Positions 1 to 8,068 of a stretch of DNA of 64,000 nucleotides are shown piece after piece. The first letter of the stretch is position 1, and each line of letters starts with the position of its first letter. Under the pieces are notes generated by a model. The model searched no databases and was not told the DNA's origin. It was given only the letters and a program-made list of their open reading frames with translations. The position numbers were made by a program, and so were the translations under genes. Source of the stretch: JACMLD01 sp044223995 (GTDB lineage Bacteria; Bacteroidota; Bacteroidia; Chitinophagales; Chitinophagaceae); contig JBGALE010000004.1 of assembly GCA_044223995.1 (NCBI GenBank), positions 1 through 64,000 on the forward strand, in the 5' to 3' direction.

Positions 1-138
1 GCCAAGATTGATCAACCCTTTTTCCGCACCAAATAACCTGGTTAATCCTTCTTCATTGGCCATGGAACGAAGGGAGAGACCAGAGCCCAATACTGCGAGG
101 GAGCTTAGTTTAAGCCATTCACGACGGTTGGTAGCCAT
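1..138 (-). CDS. 5' end of a Tat-signal protein, possibly a PLP-dependent aminotransferase (truncated by window edge)
   Basis: Only the first 46 codons are present, reading leftwards from the ATG at 136-138 and running off the window. The N-terminus reads MATNRREWLKLSSLA, a twin-arginine-like signal (NRREWLK) followed by a short hydrophobic stretch, so export by the Tat route is likely. The visible end, about residues 40-46, is KGLINLG. In Bacteroidota a Tat-signal N-terminus followed by I-x-L-x-SNENP is typical of a histidinol-phosphate-aminotransferase-like family, but the SNENP motif itself lies outside the window, so that identity is inference. Upstream, 139-291 holds nothing I recognise. 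Confidence 0.5.
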   Translation of the reverse strand, partial: MATNRREWLKLSSLAVLGSGLSLRSMANEEGLTRLFGAEKGLINLG

Positions 139-291
139 AAGTAAAAGTTTGCTTTAAGTTACGAAGAATTGTAACGACGCTACAGCCTTGTGTAAAAATT
201 TAATTTCACACACCAGCTTAAATTGAATGGACAGACAATCAGCATCCATTGCCCTATACTTTTTACTTAAAGCCTATAGCGTATCAATTCT

Positions 292-609
292 TTAATACAC
301 CAACTCGTGCTCCAGTTCAAAATGAGCTGCCGTGTGATCATAATGTTTCAGTAAAGCGGCTGCTTTTGGATGAACTACTGACTGCTCATAGTTTTCACCG
401 GCAAATTGTTTCACCTTGTCCAGGCTGTCGAAAAACATAATAGTAATAAACGCAACTTCTTCACCGGCAGATTTTCTCAGCAGTTGGAATTTCCGGTAAC
501 CTTCGATGTGTTTTGCTTCTATAGAAGGCAAAAATTCTGTTTTTAGAAAATTTTCATATTTGTCGGCATTCGCAGCAGTAGTGAAGCCGTGCCATATTCG
601 TGCTATCAT
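292..609 (-). CDS. Small ABM-like (dimeric alpha/beta barrel) protein
   Basis: A 105-residue protein that starts MIARIWHGFTTAANADKYENF. The size and the pattern of an opening beta strand followed by a helix with A-x-x-Y fit the antibiotic biosynthesis monooxygenase (ABM)/dimeric alpha-beta barrel fold. It shares its opening (MI-x-RIWHG-x-T) and the mid-protein pattern of aromatic residues then DS(L/M)-x-x-(V/I)-x-x-FAG with the neighbour at 721-1023, so the two are paralogues. No catalytic residue can be assigned from the family alone; members range from quinone-type monooxygenases to non-catalytic stress proteins. It lies 111 bases downstream of the second copy on the same strand and probably shares its transcription. 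Confidence 0.7.
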   Translation of the reverse strand: MIARIWHGFTTAANADKYENFLKTEFLPSIEAKHIEGYRKFQLLRKSAGEEVAFITIMFFDSLDKVKQFAGENYEQSVVHPKAAALLKHYDHTAAHFELEHELVY

Positions 610-720
610 TTTCTTATATTTTATTGTTCAATTTATAAAGACGGTATGAAGCAGTTAGGTTAGTGTTTAAAAATGATGATGATTTTCACTTCTGCATATT
701 TCCACATTTTCAAATTTTCT

Positions 721-1023
721 TTAGAATCTCCAGCAGTCATAATGCTGTACCAGTGGCTCTTTTTCGAGCAGGTAAGCCTCGTCTTCCGGATAATACCTTG
801 CCCTGGATACATCATCGCCTGCAAATGCCCGAATACTTTCCATACTGTCCCACCAGGAAACAGTCCATATATGTGTAACATCACCTTCCTGTTGCTGCCA
901 AATTTGTGCACCCAGGTTTCCCTTTGTGCTTTTATAATCTTTTATGCCGGAAGCAATGACCAGTTCACGGTAAGCAGTGGCATCCGCAGTACTGGTACGG
1001 CCATGCCATATACGTGTAATCAT
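721..1023 (-). CDS. Small ABM-like (dimeric alpha/beta barrel) protein, paralogue of 292-609
   Basis: A 100-residue protein beginning MITRIWHGRTSTADATAYREL, clearly related to the gene at 292-609. Its start overlaps the stop of the EamA-type permease by 4 bases (1020-1023), which implies translational coupling and one transcript: permease, then this protein, then its paralogue. The ABM fold usually forms homodimers. No metal or flavin ligands are obvious; with tandem copies a heterodimer is conceivable. The reaction is unknown. Intergenic 610-720 between the two copies contains no clear terminator. Confidence 0.75.
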   Translation of the reverse strand: MITRIWHGRTSTADATAYRELVIASGIKDYKSTKGNLGAQIWQQQEGDVTHIWTVSWWDSMESIRAFAGDDVSRARYYPEDEAYLLEKEPLVQHYDCWRF

Positions 1024-1961
1024 ATCGCTTTATTAAATTGTTTCCGGTAAATGGTTTTGAATCTGGCCAGGTTCACCAACAATACCCCGCTCAGGATAAT
1101 GGCAAGCGCGAGCACCTGCAACCCGGTTATTTTTTCATGCGCCACAATAGCGCCAAGTATCAATGCTACTATGGGGTTGACATAAACATATGTACTGACC
1201 TGTGCCGGCGGCCTGACTTTTAATAACCATAAATAGGCGAGATAGGTGACCAGTGAACCAAACAGTGCAAGATAGATTACGGAAGTCCATGCCGAAGCAC
1301 TAACATTGTTCAAATGGAATCCGTTCCATTCACCAGTGACAATACTCACCAGTAATGTAAATAGTCCTGCGATGGACAACTGCAGGGCGGCATTCATTAA
1401 AACAGTTGTCATGGGAGGTTTGTATTTACTGTACAAAGACCCCAATGTCCAGCCAATACCACCGGCCAGCAGTGCCAGTGCACCCCATACCTGTTTGCTG
1501 CTGTCAACATGATAAGGATGTGGGGTATGATTAAATGCCACCAAAACCGCCACACCAATAAATCCAATCAGTAACCCCAGCAATATGATTTTATTGGACA
1601 GGTAATACGACCATTGCTTTTTATCCAGAACAATAAACCAGAAAGGAACGGCGGTTACGATGATTGCTGCAATACTGCTTGGCAGGTATTGTTCTGACCA
1701 GGCAACAGAAACCGTTCCGCCAAAAAGCAGCAGGATACCACAAACTGCATTTTTGCCAAGCGAAACCAGGTCGGGTAATTTATCTCCTTTATACAGGGAA
1801 TAAGCCAGCAACAATATTCCTGCAATTAGAAAACGTATGGCAGACAAAATAAATGGCGGCATACTTTTCAACCCGATGAGTATGGCAATATAAGTGGAGC
1901 CCCATACAATATATACGGCCGCAAATGCCAGGATGACTTTCAATTTATTATCTTTTGACAT
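1020..1961 (-). CDS. EamA-family (DMT superfamily) inner-membrane transporter
   Basis: The 313-residue protein is almost wholly hydrophobic, with about ten predicted membrane segments arranged as two five-helix EamA halves. Typical DMT features are visible: AAVYIVWGSTYIAI at about residues 14-27, PPFILSAIRFLIAG near 35-48, and the second-half signature ending GAIVAHEKITGLQ near 271-283. Family members export metabolites, amino acids or drugs; the substrate cannot be read from sequence. It is the first gene of an operon with two ABM-fold proteins and is divergent from an AraC regulator at 2096, which may control it. Confidence 0.85.
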   Translation of the reverse strand: MSKDNKLKVILAFAAVYIVWGSTYIAILIGLKSMPPFILSAIRFLIAGILLLAYSLYKGDKLPDLVSLGKNAVCGILLLFGGTVSVAWSEQYLPSSIAAIIVTAVPFWFIVLDKKQWSYYLSNKIILLGLLIGFIGVAVLVAFNHTPHPYHVDSSKQVWGALALLAGGIGWTLGSLYSKYKPPMTTVLMNAALQLSIAGLFTLLVSIVTGEWNGFHLNNVSASAWTSVIYLALFGSLVTYLAYLWLLKVRPPAQVSTYVYVNPIVALILGAIVAHEKITGLQVLALAIILSGVLLVNLARFKTIYRKQFNKAI

Positions 1962-2080
1962 ATCCTCTCTTTAATTACACTGCAAGTAAGTATTAAAATT
2001 GAAAACATAACTTCGAAATCTTGCTCAAATTATTTTCGAAAAGAGAAAATGTTCGTTTCGTCGGTAAATGGAAGCTTTTG

Positions 2081-2088
2081 TAATTTTG
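2081..2088 (+). promoter_or_regulatory. Bacteroidota -7 element before the AraC gene
   Basis: TAATTTTG matches the TAnnTTTG -7 consensus of Bacteroidota primary-sigma promoters. It lies 7 bases before the ATG at 2096, giving a very short leader. No convincing -33 TTG box was identified. Confidence 0.5.
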
Positions 2089-2095
2089 ATTTGTC

Positions 2096-2947
2096 ATGAT
2101 TGTAGCGGATGTAAACATATTGCACCGAACAAAGAATTACCGTATTGCCAATTATACCTGCCATTGCGATACCTGTTCGATCAGCGGATCCGAATACAAT
2201 GACGCATTTAGTATGTCGTTTGTCCGGAAAGGGTATTTTGGGTATAAGACCTTTCGCCGGGAAGACGAAATGCATACAGGACGGGTGCTGCTGTCAAAAG
2301 CAGGCTTTGAACATATTACTACACATATCGATCAGCAACCGGACGTTACCACCGTTTTTGAATTCACAGTCCCTTTTTTTGAGGAAATACAAACGCAGTA
2401 TAAAAGTGCACATTGGTTTCTTTCCAACCAGGATGTTCATTCTGTTGTCTTAATCAGCGGTGCCGAAGAAGAATACCTGCACCATGTTATCCGGGACCGG
2501 TTAGGCAAGGGATATTGTGACACTCTTTTGATAGATGAAATGGTATACCAGTTGCTCGATACCGTTTTATCCAAACTGGGCAGCAAACACCCTGCAACTT
2601 GGCTTCCGCTAAATATCATCCACCGTCACCTGCCTGCGATAGAAAGGGCCAAAGAATATTTGCTGGAACATTTTAAGGAAGATATTTCCCTTGAAACACT
2701 GGCAGGTTATTGTTTCGTAAGTCCATTCCATTTCAGCCGGGTTTTTAAAAGCGCACTGAAAATGGCGCCACATAAATATTTACTGTCGATCCGTTTGCAA
2801 CATGCGCTCCATACACTGATGAATACACAACTGCCAGTAACCGATATTGCATTTGATTGTGGATTTAACAGCCTGGAACATTTCGTAACTGCTTTTAAAA
2901 AACAATATCGCCAGACACCTTCTGTGTATCGTGCTTCGTTGGCATAA
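2096..2947 (+). CDS. AraC-family transcriptional regulator
   Basis: A 283-residue regulator. The N-terminal 150 or so residues form a cupin-like sensing region. The C-terminal ~100 residues carry the double helix-turn-helix of the AraC family: ERAKEYLLEHF, then DISLETLAGYCFVSPFHFSR, and the second HTH with VTDIAFDCGFNSLEHFVTAFKK followed by the family end pattern QTPSVYR. It is divergent from the EamA permease/ABM operon across a 134-base gap, the usual arrangement for a local regulator. The N-terminus has three Cys (YTCHCDTCS at residues 21-29), an unusual density that could sense metal or redox state; this is speculation. The effector is unknown. Confidence 0.88.
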   Translation: MIVADVNILHRTKNYRIANYTCHCDTCSISGSEYNDAFSMSFVRKGYFGYKTFRREDEMHTGRVLLSKAGFEHITTHIDQQPDVTTVFEFTVPFFEEIQTQYKSAHWFLSNQDVHSVVLISGAEEEYLHHVIRDRLGKGYCDTLLIDEMVYQLLDTVLSKLGSKHPATWLPLNIIHRHLPAIERAKEYLLEHFKEDISLETLAGYCFVSPFHFSRVFKSALKMAPHKYLLSIRLQHALHTLMNTQLPVTDIAFDCGFNSLEHFVTAFKKQYRQTPSVYRASLA

Positions 2948-2956
2948 AAGCAAAAT

Positions 2957-3460
2957 TTATCTTTTCCCCAGTTCAATCACCTCGCAATCTTTCATATTAC
3001 TGCCATCAATGGTCAAATGAACAATGGTCCTTACTTTATGCCAGCCCTGCCTGCCCACTGCGCCGGGATTGATGAACAGGCACTGCATTTTTTCATCAAA
3101 CATTATTTTCAGGATATGAGAATGCCCGCAAACCAGCAACTGCGGTTGGTGAATCAGTAATTGTTTTTTTGTTTCCGGGTTGTATTTGGGTGGTGAACCT
3201 CCAATATGACGAAGCATTACTTTTACACCTTCACAATCGAAGACCAGTTGCTCGGGGTATTGTGAACGCACATCCATTCCATCTATATTGCCATACACAC
3301 CGCGGAAGGTTTTGATTCCCGGAGCTTGTTTCAATTGATTGGCGATGTCAACGGTGCCAAAATCGCCGATATGCCAGATCTCGTCACAGTGTTTAAAATG
3401 TTTGAATACTGCTTCATCCAGGAAATGATGTGTATCGGATATCAGTCCAATTTTTGTCAT
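2957..3460 (-). CDS. YfcE/MJ0936-family metallophosphoesterase
   Basis: A 167-residue calcineurin-like phosphodiesterase. The metal-binding motifs appear in order: D-x-H in LISDTHH (residues 6-12), GD in WHIGDFGTVD, GN in VYGNIDGMD, H in LRHIGG, and GHSH in LVCGHSHIL. Members of this short family hydrolyse phosphodiesters with Mn or similar divalent ions; the physiological substrate is not known. It lies 9 bases after the Nudix gene on the same strand, so the two are probably one transcript. Confidence 0.88.
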   Translation of the reverse strand: MTKIGLISDTHHFLDEAVFKHFKHCDEIWHIGDFGTVDIANQLKQAPGIKTFRGVYGNIDGMDVRSQYPEQLVFDCEGVKVMLRHIGGSPPKYNPETKKQLLIHQPQLLVCGHSHILKIMFDEKMQCLFINPGAVGRQGWHKVRTIVHLTIDGSNMKDCEVIELGKR

Positions 3461-3469
3461 ACAAGTTTA

Positions 3470-3874
3470 TTAATCCAGGCAGCCATCTTTTTGTAATGCC
3501 TGTATCAGTATCACTACACCGGGTACCTGTGCCGGTTGCAATTGGTAACTATCTGCATCGAAATATTCGAGTAAGCTGATCTCGGCATTGGGCTTTGGTA
3601 TTTCGTTCAGTTCATAGAGGAAACATTCCTGTTCCATGATGATACCGCTCTGCTCACCATAGGCAGGTGCCGTAATATGCATATAGTATTGCAGGCGGTC
3701 GTTATCAAGATTAATATGTAATTCCTCGCTTATTTCTCGAACCAACGCCTCTGTTGCTGTTTCCCCGGGATCTACTTTTCCCCCGGGCAGGTAAAAAGCA
3801 TTTTTGTTTTTGCTGAAGGCCAGTAATAATTTCCTGTTTTTGACAATTACCAGCCCGGCGGTTTGCAATTGCAT
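3470..3874 (-). CDS. Nudix hydrolase
   Basis: A 134-residue protein with a complete Nudix box: GGKVDPGETATEALVREISEEL at about residues 31-52, fitting G-x5-E-x7-R-E-x2-E-E. The start at 3874 gives MQLQTAGLVIVKNRKLLLA, a normal first strand for the fold. Nudix enzymes cleave nucleoside diphosphates linked to another moiety; the substrate is not predictable here. First gene of a pair with the YfcE-type phosphoesterase. Confidence 0.88.
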   Translation of the reverse strand: MQLQTAGLVIVKNRKLLLAFSKNKNAFYLPGGKVDPGETATEALVREISEELHINLDNDRLQYYMHITAPAYGEQSGIIMEQECFLYELNEIPKPNAEISLLEYFDADSYQLQPAQVPGVVILIQALQKDGCLD

Positions 3875-4034
3875 GAAACTGACTTTTATATTAAGCGCTC
3901 TAAATTAGTATTTCCTAACTTTAGGTGAACGATTGATGTATGCCATTTCACCGCAACTTCACTTACTGGATTGATAAAAGAAAGTGGAAATATGTTTTCC
4001 TGCTGACAATGCTTGAGCTGTCAGGGAAATAATT

Positions 4035-4060
4035 CTGTCTATCCAACCTGTTTAGACAGG
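4035..4060. promoter_or_regulatory. Inverted repeat upstream of hmgA, possible operator
   Basis: CTGTCTA (4035-4041) and its exact complement TAGACAG (4053-4059) are separated by 11 bases, and CCTGT-TTAG-ACAGG (4047-4060) forms a second, tighter palindrome within it. It sits 43 bases before the hmgA start, where an operator would be expected. No T-tract follows, so a terminator is unlikely. The rest of 3875-4102 shows nothing recognisable. Confidence 0.3.
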
Positions 4061-4102
4061 ATTGTTAACGTCCACTCTTTCATCAATAATTTTTAACTTA
4101 TC

Positions 4103-5260
4103 ATGTCATATTACTATAAACTGGGAAATATCCCGCATAAAAGGCATACGCAGTTTCGCAAGGCCGATGGTTCTTTGTATTCTGAGCAGTTGTTTTCCAC
4201 CGAGGGCTTTTCAAACGATTATACATTAATGTACCATTGTCACCCGCCGACCGAGATTATAAAAACCGGTACACCGTATAACGTCATGCCCGTGGTAGCG
4301 GAAGAAAAAATGCTGCAGCACCGTAGTTTCGATGGGTTTAAAATCAAGCCGGTAGCGGATTTCCTGGAAAGCAGGAAGGCAATACTGGTCAACAATGACT
4401 GCCAGGTGGTGCTGGCAGCGCCGCAACAATCTATGAAGGATTATTTTTACAAAAATGCAGATGCCGATGAAATGATTTTTGTACACGAGGGGAGTGGTGT
4501 ACTGACAACGATGTATGGTACACTGGAGTTTGCTTATGGCGATTACCTGGTAATTCCCCGCGGCACGATATATCAAATCACACTAAACGACAACAGTAAC
4601 CGCTTTTTAATTGTAGAATCATTCAGCCCGATTCGTTTTCCAAAGAAATACCTGAGTAAATATGGGCAGTTGCTTGAACATTCCCCCTTCTGCGAAAGAG
4701 ATATTCGACCGCCAAAGAACTTGATAACAATTGATCAAAAGGGGGATTTTGTGATAAAAACCAAGAAGAAGGGGGTTATATATCCCATCCACTATGCGCA
4801 TCACCCTTTCGATATTGTTGGTTGGGATGGCTGCTGCTACCCTTTTGCTTTTAGTATTCACGATTTTGAACCTATAACGGGGCGGGTTCACCAGCCGCCA
4901 CCGGTTCACCAGACTTTTGAAGGAAACAATTTTGTGGTCTGTTCATTTGTGCCAAGGTTGTTCGATTATCACCCCGATGCCATTCCGGCGCCTTATAACC
5001 ACAGTAATATTGACAGCGATGAATTGTTGTATTATGTGGACGGTGATTTTATGAGCCGTAAAAATGTGACCCGCGGAATGCTAACCCTCCACCCGGCTGG
5101 CATACCGCATGGGCCACATCCCGGTGCTGTACTGAAAAGTATCGGTGCTAAAGAAACAAAAGAACTGGCAGTGATGGTGGATACTTTTCATCCATTGCAA
5201 CTGACCAGGGAGGCGCTTGATATTGAAAACCCCGGTTATGTGATGAGCTGGGCCGAGTAA
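4103..5260 (+). CDS. hmgA: Homogentisate 1,2-dioxygenase
   Basis: The 385-residue protein matches the HmgA family in its opening (MSYYYKLGNIPHKRHTQFRK) and in a duplicated cupin body. Expected iron and substrate residues are in the C-terminal half: HQTFEGNNFVVCSFVPR near residue 270, the YYVDGDFMSR strand, and HPAGIPHGPHPGA with several His. The enzyme opens the homogentisate ring to maleylacetoacetate in phenylalanine/tyrosine breakdown. The other genes of the pathway (hpd, fahA) are not in the window. The protein is shorter than the ~430-450-residue proteobacterial and eukaryotic enzymes, as is usual for this lineage. It stands alone, with a small unknown gene downstream. Confidence 0.88.
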   Translation: MSYYYKLGNIPHKRHTQFRKADGSLYSEQLFSTEGFSNDYTLMYHCHPPTEIIKTGTPYNVMPVVAEEKMLQHRSFDGFKIKPVADFLESRKAILVNNDCQVVLAAPQQSMKDYFYKNADADEMIFVHEGSGVLTTMYGTLEFAYGDYLVIPRGTIYQITLNDNSNRFLIVESFSPIRFPKKYLSKYGQLLEHSPFCERDIRPPKNLITIDQKGDFVIKTKKKGVIYPIHYAHHPFDIVGWDGCCYPFAFSIHDFEPITGRVHQPPPVHQTFEGNNFVVCSFVPRLFDYHPDAIPAPYNHSNIDSDELLYYVDGDFMSRKNVTRGMLTLHPAGIPHGPHPGAVLKSIGAKETKELAVMVDTFHPLQLTREALDIENPGYVMSWAE

Positions 5261-5329
5261 AAAACCAATAGTTCATTTGTTGGGAAATTGCAGGTGTTTC
5301 GTATATTCAGTTACAAAAATTTCTGCCAT

Positions 5330-5725
5330 ATGATTAAATTTTCTGAATTAAAACCCGGCGATATTGTCATGGCCGACTACGAAGGACAACAATGGGAGGG
5401 AATAGTAAAAGAACTGAACCGGGAGGATAAGGAAGTATGCGTGGAGACAGATGTTCAGCAATTTTGGTTCACGCCGGACCATCTGCATGCCATCCCACTC
5501 AGTGACGCTCAATTGCAAAAGCTGAATTTTCAAAAGCAGGAAATGGATGGTTCTGTCAAGTACATGAAAGGTCCATTCCGGATTCAACTGCCACACCGTG
5601 ATGATTTTTCCGACTTTGAAATGTGGTACCGGGAGGATCGGAGGCATATCAAGCAGCCCATTTCTGTCCATGAGCTTCAAAACCACTATTACCAGATGAC
5701 CAAGGTGGAACTGAACCAGGACTGA
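5330..5725 (+). CDS. Conserved hypothetical protein with a small beta-barrel-like start
   Basis: The likely start is the ATG at 5330 (MIKFSELKPGDIVMADYEG), because the 14 upstream codons of the longer frame show no domain features. The 131-residue product is soluble with no signal or membrane segment. Residues 1-60 (KPGDIVMADYEGQQWEGIVKELN) look like a KOW/SH3-like small barrel; residues 60-131 are charged and helical. I recognise no named family and assign no function. It follows hmgA at a 69-base gap and precedes the ribosomal cluster, which has its own promoter. Confidence 0.7.
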   Translation: MIKFSELKPGDIVMADYEGQQWEGIVKELNREDKEVCVETDVQQFWFTPDHLHAIPLSDAQLQKLNFQKQEMDGSVKYMKGPFRIQLPHRDDFSDFEMWYREDRRHIKQPISVHELQNHYYQMTKVELNQD

Positions 5726-5820
5726 GCTAAAATATTGACTAGGTTTGTACTAATTGGGGCAATTTTCCACAAAAAACCGGAAAATCTCCCCATTTTTTTC
5801 TTTATTCCATAGTGTTCTCC

Positions 5821-5828
5821 TATCTTTG
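5821..5828 (+). promoter_or_regulatory. -7 element of the infA ribosomal-protein operon
   Basis: TATCTTTG is an exact TAnnTTTG match. It is 14 bases before the infA ATG and is preceded by an AT-rich stretch (5790-5815). It indicates that the infA-rplQ cluster starts its own transcript here. Confidence 0.65.
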
Positions 5829-5842
5829 CACACCCAAAAAAT

Positions 5843-6061
5843 ATGGCAAAACAGGCACTCATTAAACAGGATGGCGTTATTATCGAAGCTTTGAGCAACG
5901 CTATGTTCAAGGTGAAGCTGGAAAATGGACACGAAATCCTGGCCACGATTTCAGGGAAAATGAGGATGAATTACATACGTATTCTTCCCGGTGATAAAGT
6001 AGGTGTGGAAATGAGTCCTTATGATTTGAGCAGGGGCAGGATTATATTCAGGTATAAATAA
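5843..6061 (+). CDS. infA: Translation initiation factor IF-1
   Basis: The full-length 72-residue S1/OB-fold protein reads MAKQALIKQDGVIIEALSNA and continues with the family core FKVKLENGHEILATISGKMR, then RILPGDKVGVEMSPYDLSRGRI. IF-1 binds the A site of the 30S subunit during initiation. It opens the alpha-operon cluster, 17 bases before rpmJ, directly behind a strong -7 element. Confidence 0.97.
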   Translation: MAKQALIKQDGVIIEALSNAMFKVKLENGHEILATISGKMRMNYIRILPGDKVGVEMSPYDLSRGRIIFRYK

Positions 6062-6078
6062 CTTTTTAATATACGATC

Positions 6079-6195
6079 ATGAAAGTAAGAGCATCTATAA
6101 AAAAGCGCAGTGTGGATTGCAAGATTGTGAGAAGGAAGGGTAAACTGTATATCATCAACAAAAAGAACCCCCGCTTTAAGCAAAGACAGGGTTAA
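6079..6195 (+). CDS. rpmJ: 50S ribosomal protein L36 (zinc-free type)
   Basis: A 38-codon gene reading MKVRASIKKRSVDCKIVRR and ending NPRFKQRQG. Length and both ends match L36 exactly. Only one of the four zinc ligands remains (Cys14); the others of the C-x2-C...C...H ribbon are replaced (Ser11 for the first Cys, Asn27 for the third). This is therefore the C-minus, zinc-independent form, as I recall it for this phylum. It sits between infA and rpsM in the standard order. Confidence 0.96.
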   Translation: MKVRASIKKRSVDCKIVRRKGKLYIINKKNPRFKQRQG

Positions 6196-6242
6196 TATTG
6201 TTGTTGTATCATTATTTGTAAAAAGTAAACAGAAAATAAATT

Positions 6243-6623
6243 ATGGCTCGTATTGCCGGTGTCGATTTACCAAAAAATAAAAGAGGAGAGGTTGGCCTTA
6301 CCTATATATTTGGTATTGGTCCTTCCACTGCAAAATATATCCTTGGCAAAGCCGGGATTGATGTAAACAAAAAAGTAAACCAGTGGAATGATGATGAGCT
6401 GACGTCTATCCGCAACATCATCACCAACGAGTTTAAGGTAGAAGGTCAGTTGCGTTCTGAAGTACAAATGAGTATCAAGCGCCTGCTGGATATTGCCTGC
6501 TACCGTGGATTGCGTCACCGTAAGGGGCTGCCTGTTCGTGGTCAGCGTACACGCACCAACAGCCGCACACGTAAAGGAAAACGTAAGACAGTTGCCGGTA
6601 AGAAGAAAGTAGCTAAGAAGTAA
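6243..6623 (+). CDS. rpsM: 30S ribosomal protein S13
   Basis: A 126-residue S13 with the usual start MARIAGVDLPKNKRGEVGLTYI, the helix-hairpin-helix region YIFGIGPSTAKYIL, and the basic tail RGLRHRKGLPVRGQRTRTNSRTR. S13 lies at the head of the 30S subunit and contacts P-site tRNA and the 50S subunit. It follows rpmJ by 47 bases. The gap to rpsK (177 bases) is wide for this operon and holds A/T-rich imperfect repeats (6624-6680). Confidence 0.97.
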   Translation: MARIAGVDLPKNKRGEVGLTYIFGIGPSTAKYILGKAGIDVNKKVNQWNDDELTSIRNIITNEFKVEGQLRSEVQMSIKRLLDIACYRGLRHRKGLPVRGQRTRTNSRTRKGKRKTVAGKKKVAKK

Positions 6624-6680
6624 AGCAAATTTGGAATTTGAAATTTGGTGTTTGAATGAAACTATTTCCAACTCCAAACT
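6624..6680. repeat. AAATTTGGAATTTGAAATTT-type intergenic repeat
   Basis: The rpsM-rpsK gap begins with short units of the form AAATTTGGAATTTGAAATTT and ends with the complementary TTTCCAACTCCAAACTATTTT. Similar low-complexity units occur at 20821-20930 and 53250-53330. They look like a dispersed intergenic sequence family, not a gene or terminator. Confidence 0.4.
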
Positions 6681-6800
6681 ATTTTATACGCACCAATACA
6701 ACTGAACCAATTGCGGATACCCGGTGCGGGTGGAGGGTTGGTTCGGGTTCTGCCAAAAGCAGGATTATTTTAAAAACAAACGATTACCTGAAGAAGCATT

Positions 6801-7208
6801 ATGGCAAAAGCACAACAAGCCGGCGGCCCCAAAGTAGCTGCCAAGAAAAGAGTAGTAAAAGTAGATGCATACGGCGACGCACATATCGTAGCCAGTTTCA
6901 ACAACATCATTGTTAGTCTTACCAACAAACAGGGCCAGGTAATAGCATGGTCTTCTGCTGGTAAAATGGGTTTCAGGGGTTCTAAGAAGAATACTCCCTA
7001 TGCTGCCCAGATGGCATCTTCTGATGCTGCAAAAACAGCTATGGATGCCGGTTTGAAAAGAGTAGATGTATTTGTAAAAGGACCTGGTTCCGGTCGCGAA
7101 GGCGCTATCAGGGCACTGGCACAATCGGGCATCGAAATTGTACAGATTAAGGATGTAACTCCGTTGCCACACAACGGTTGCCGTCCTCCCAAGAAGAGAA
7201 GAGTATAA
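6801..7208 (+). CDS. rpsK: 30S ribosomal protein S11
   Basis: A 135-residue S11. The core begins after about 20 lysine/alanine-rich residues: DAHIVASFNNIIVSLTNKQG, then WSSAGKMGFRGSKKNTPYAAQ, GPGSGREGAIRAL and the conserved end DVTPLPHNGCRPPKKRRV. S11 is part of the 30S platform next to the Shine-Dalgarno helix of 16S rRNA. The short basic N-terminal extension is common in this phylum. Confidence 0.97.
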   Translation: MAKAQQAGGPKVAAKKRVVKVDAYGDAHIVASFNNIIVSLTNKQGQVIAWSSAGKMGFRGSKKNTPYAAQMASSDAAKTAMDAGLKRVDVFVKGPGSGREGAIRALAQSGIEIVQIKDVTPLPHNGCRPPKKRRV

Positions 7209-7353
7209 CAACATATATTACCCCGAATCTCCAATGGGAGACAGGGGGTAGCTATAAGAAGTTCATTTTAATAAAGGGTACACGATTAATTTTTTAAGGT
7301 TTTTTACGGATCGTTGTACCGGTATTTAAAAAAACCTAAATGAAACAAACATT

Positions 7354-7959
7354 ATGGCACGTTACACTGGTCCAAAGACCAAGATTTCCCGCATTTTCGG
7401 AGAGCCCATTTTGGGCAATGGCAAATGGCTGAATAAAAACAGCAACCCTCCGGGTCAGCACGGCGCTTCGCGCAAGCGTAAAACAATGGGTGAATATGCT
7501 TTGCAGCTTCGTGAGAAACAAAAAGCAAAATACACCTATGGTGTTCTGGAAAAACAATTCCGCAAAACATTTGAAGAAGCTTCCCGCCGTAAGGGAATCA
7601 CTGGTGAAAACCTGATCAAATTACTGGAAGCACGCCTGGATAACACTGTATACCGCCTTGGTATCGCTCCTTCACGCCCTGCAGCACGCCAGTTGGTAAG
7701 TCACAAACATATTACCGTAAACGGTGTTGTAGTAAATACGCCTTCTTTCCAGTTGAAAGCAGGTGATATCATTAGCCTGAAGGATAAAACCAAAGGTTTA
7801 TCAGGCATTACCAGCCAGGTGAAAGGTAAAAATCCAAAGTTCAACTGGGTTGACTGGAATGAAACCGAACTGACAGGAACCTTTATTGCCTATCCTGAGC
7901 GCGAAAGTGTTCCGGAAAACATTAAAGAACAACTGATCGTGGAATTGTATTCTAAGTAA
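7354..7959 (+). CDS. rpsD: 30S ribosomal protein S4
   Basis: A 201-residue S4: MARYTGPKTKISRIFGEPI, the NPPGQHGASRKRKTMGEYALQL segment, and an S4 RNA-binding domain (ARLDNTVYRLGIAPSRPAARQLVSHKHITVNG). S4 starts 30S assembly by binding the 5' domain of 16S rRNA. The N-terminal zinc ligands of some S4 proteins are absent. The 145-base gap before it contains no hairpin I could identify. Confidence 0.97.
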   Translation: MARYTGPKTKISRIFGEPILGNGKWLNKNSNPPGQHGASRKRKTMGEYALQLREKQKAKYTYGVLEKQFRKTFEEASRRKGITGENLIKLLEARLDNTVYRLGIAPSRPAARQLVSHKHITVNGVVVNTPSFQLKAGDIISLKDKTKGLSGITSQVKGKNPKFNWVDWNETELTGTFIAYPERESVPENIKEQLIVELYSK

Positions 7960-8068
7960 GCGGGTTGGTGGTGCTTATTTTGGCGAAGCTGAAGTGAGTG
8001 ACACAACGATGCTGAACAGCATACCAAATGTTTGCTGAACAAATTTTTCAAAAATTGAAATTTCAAAT

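Noticed and set aside
4035..4060. Riboswitch before hmgA
   Set aside because: Only a small palindrome; no known aptamer core could be recognised.
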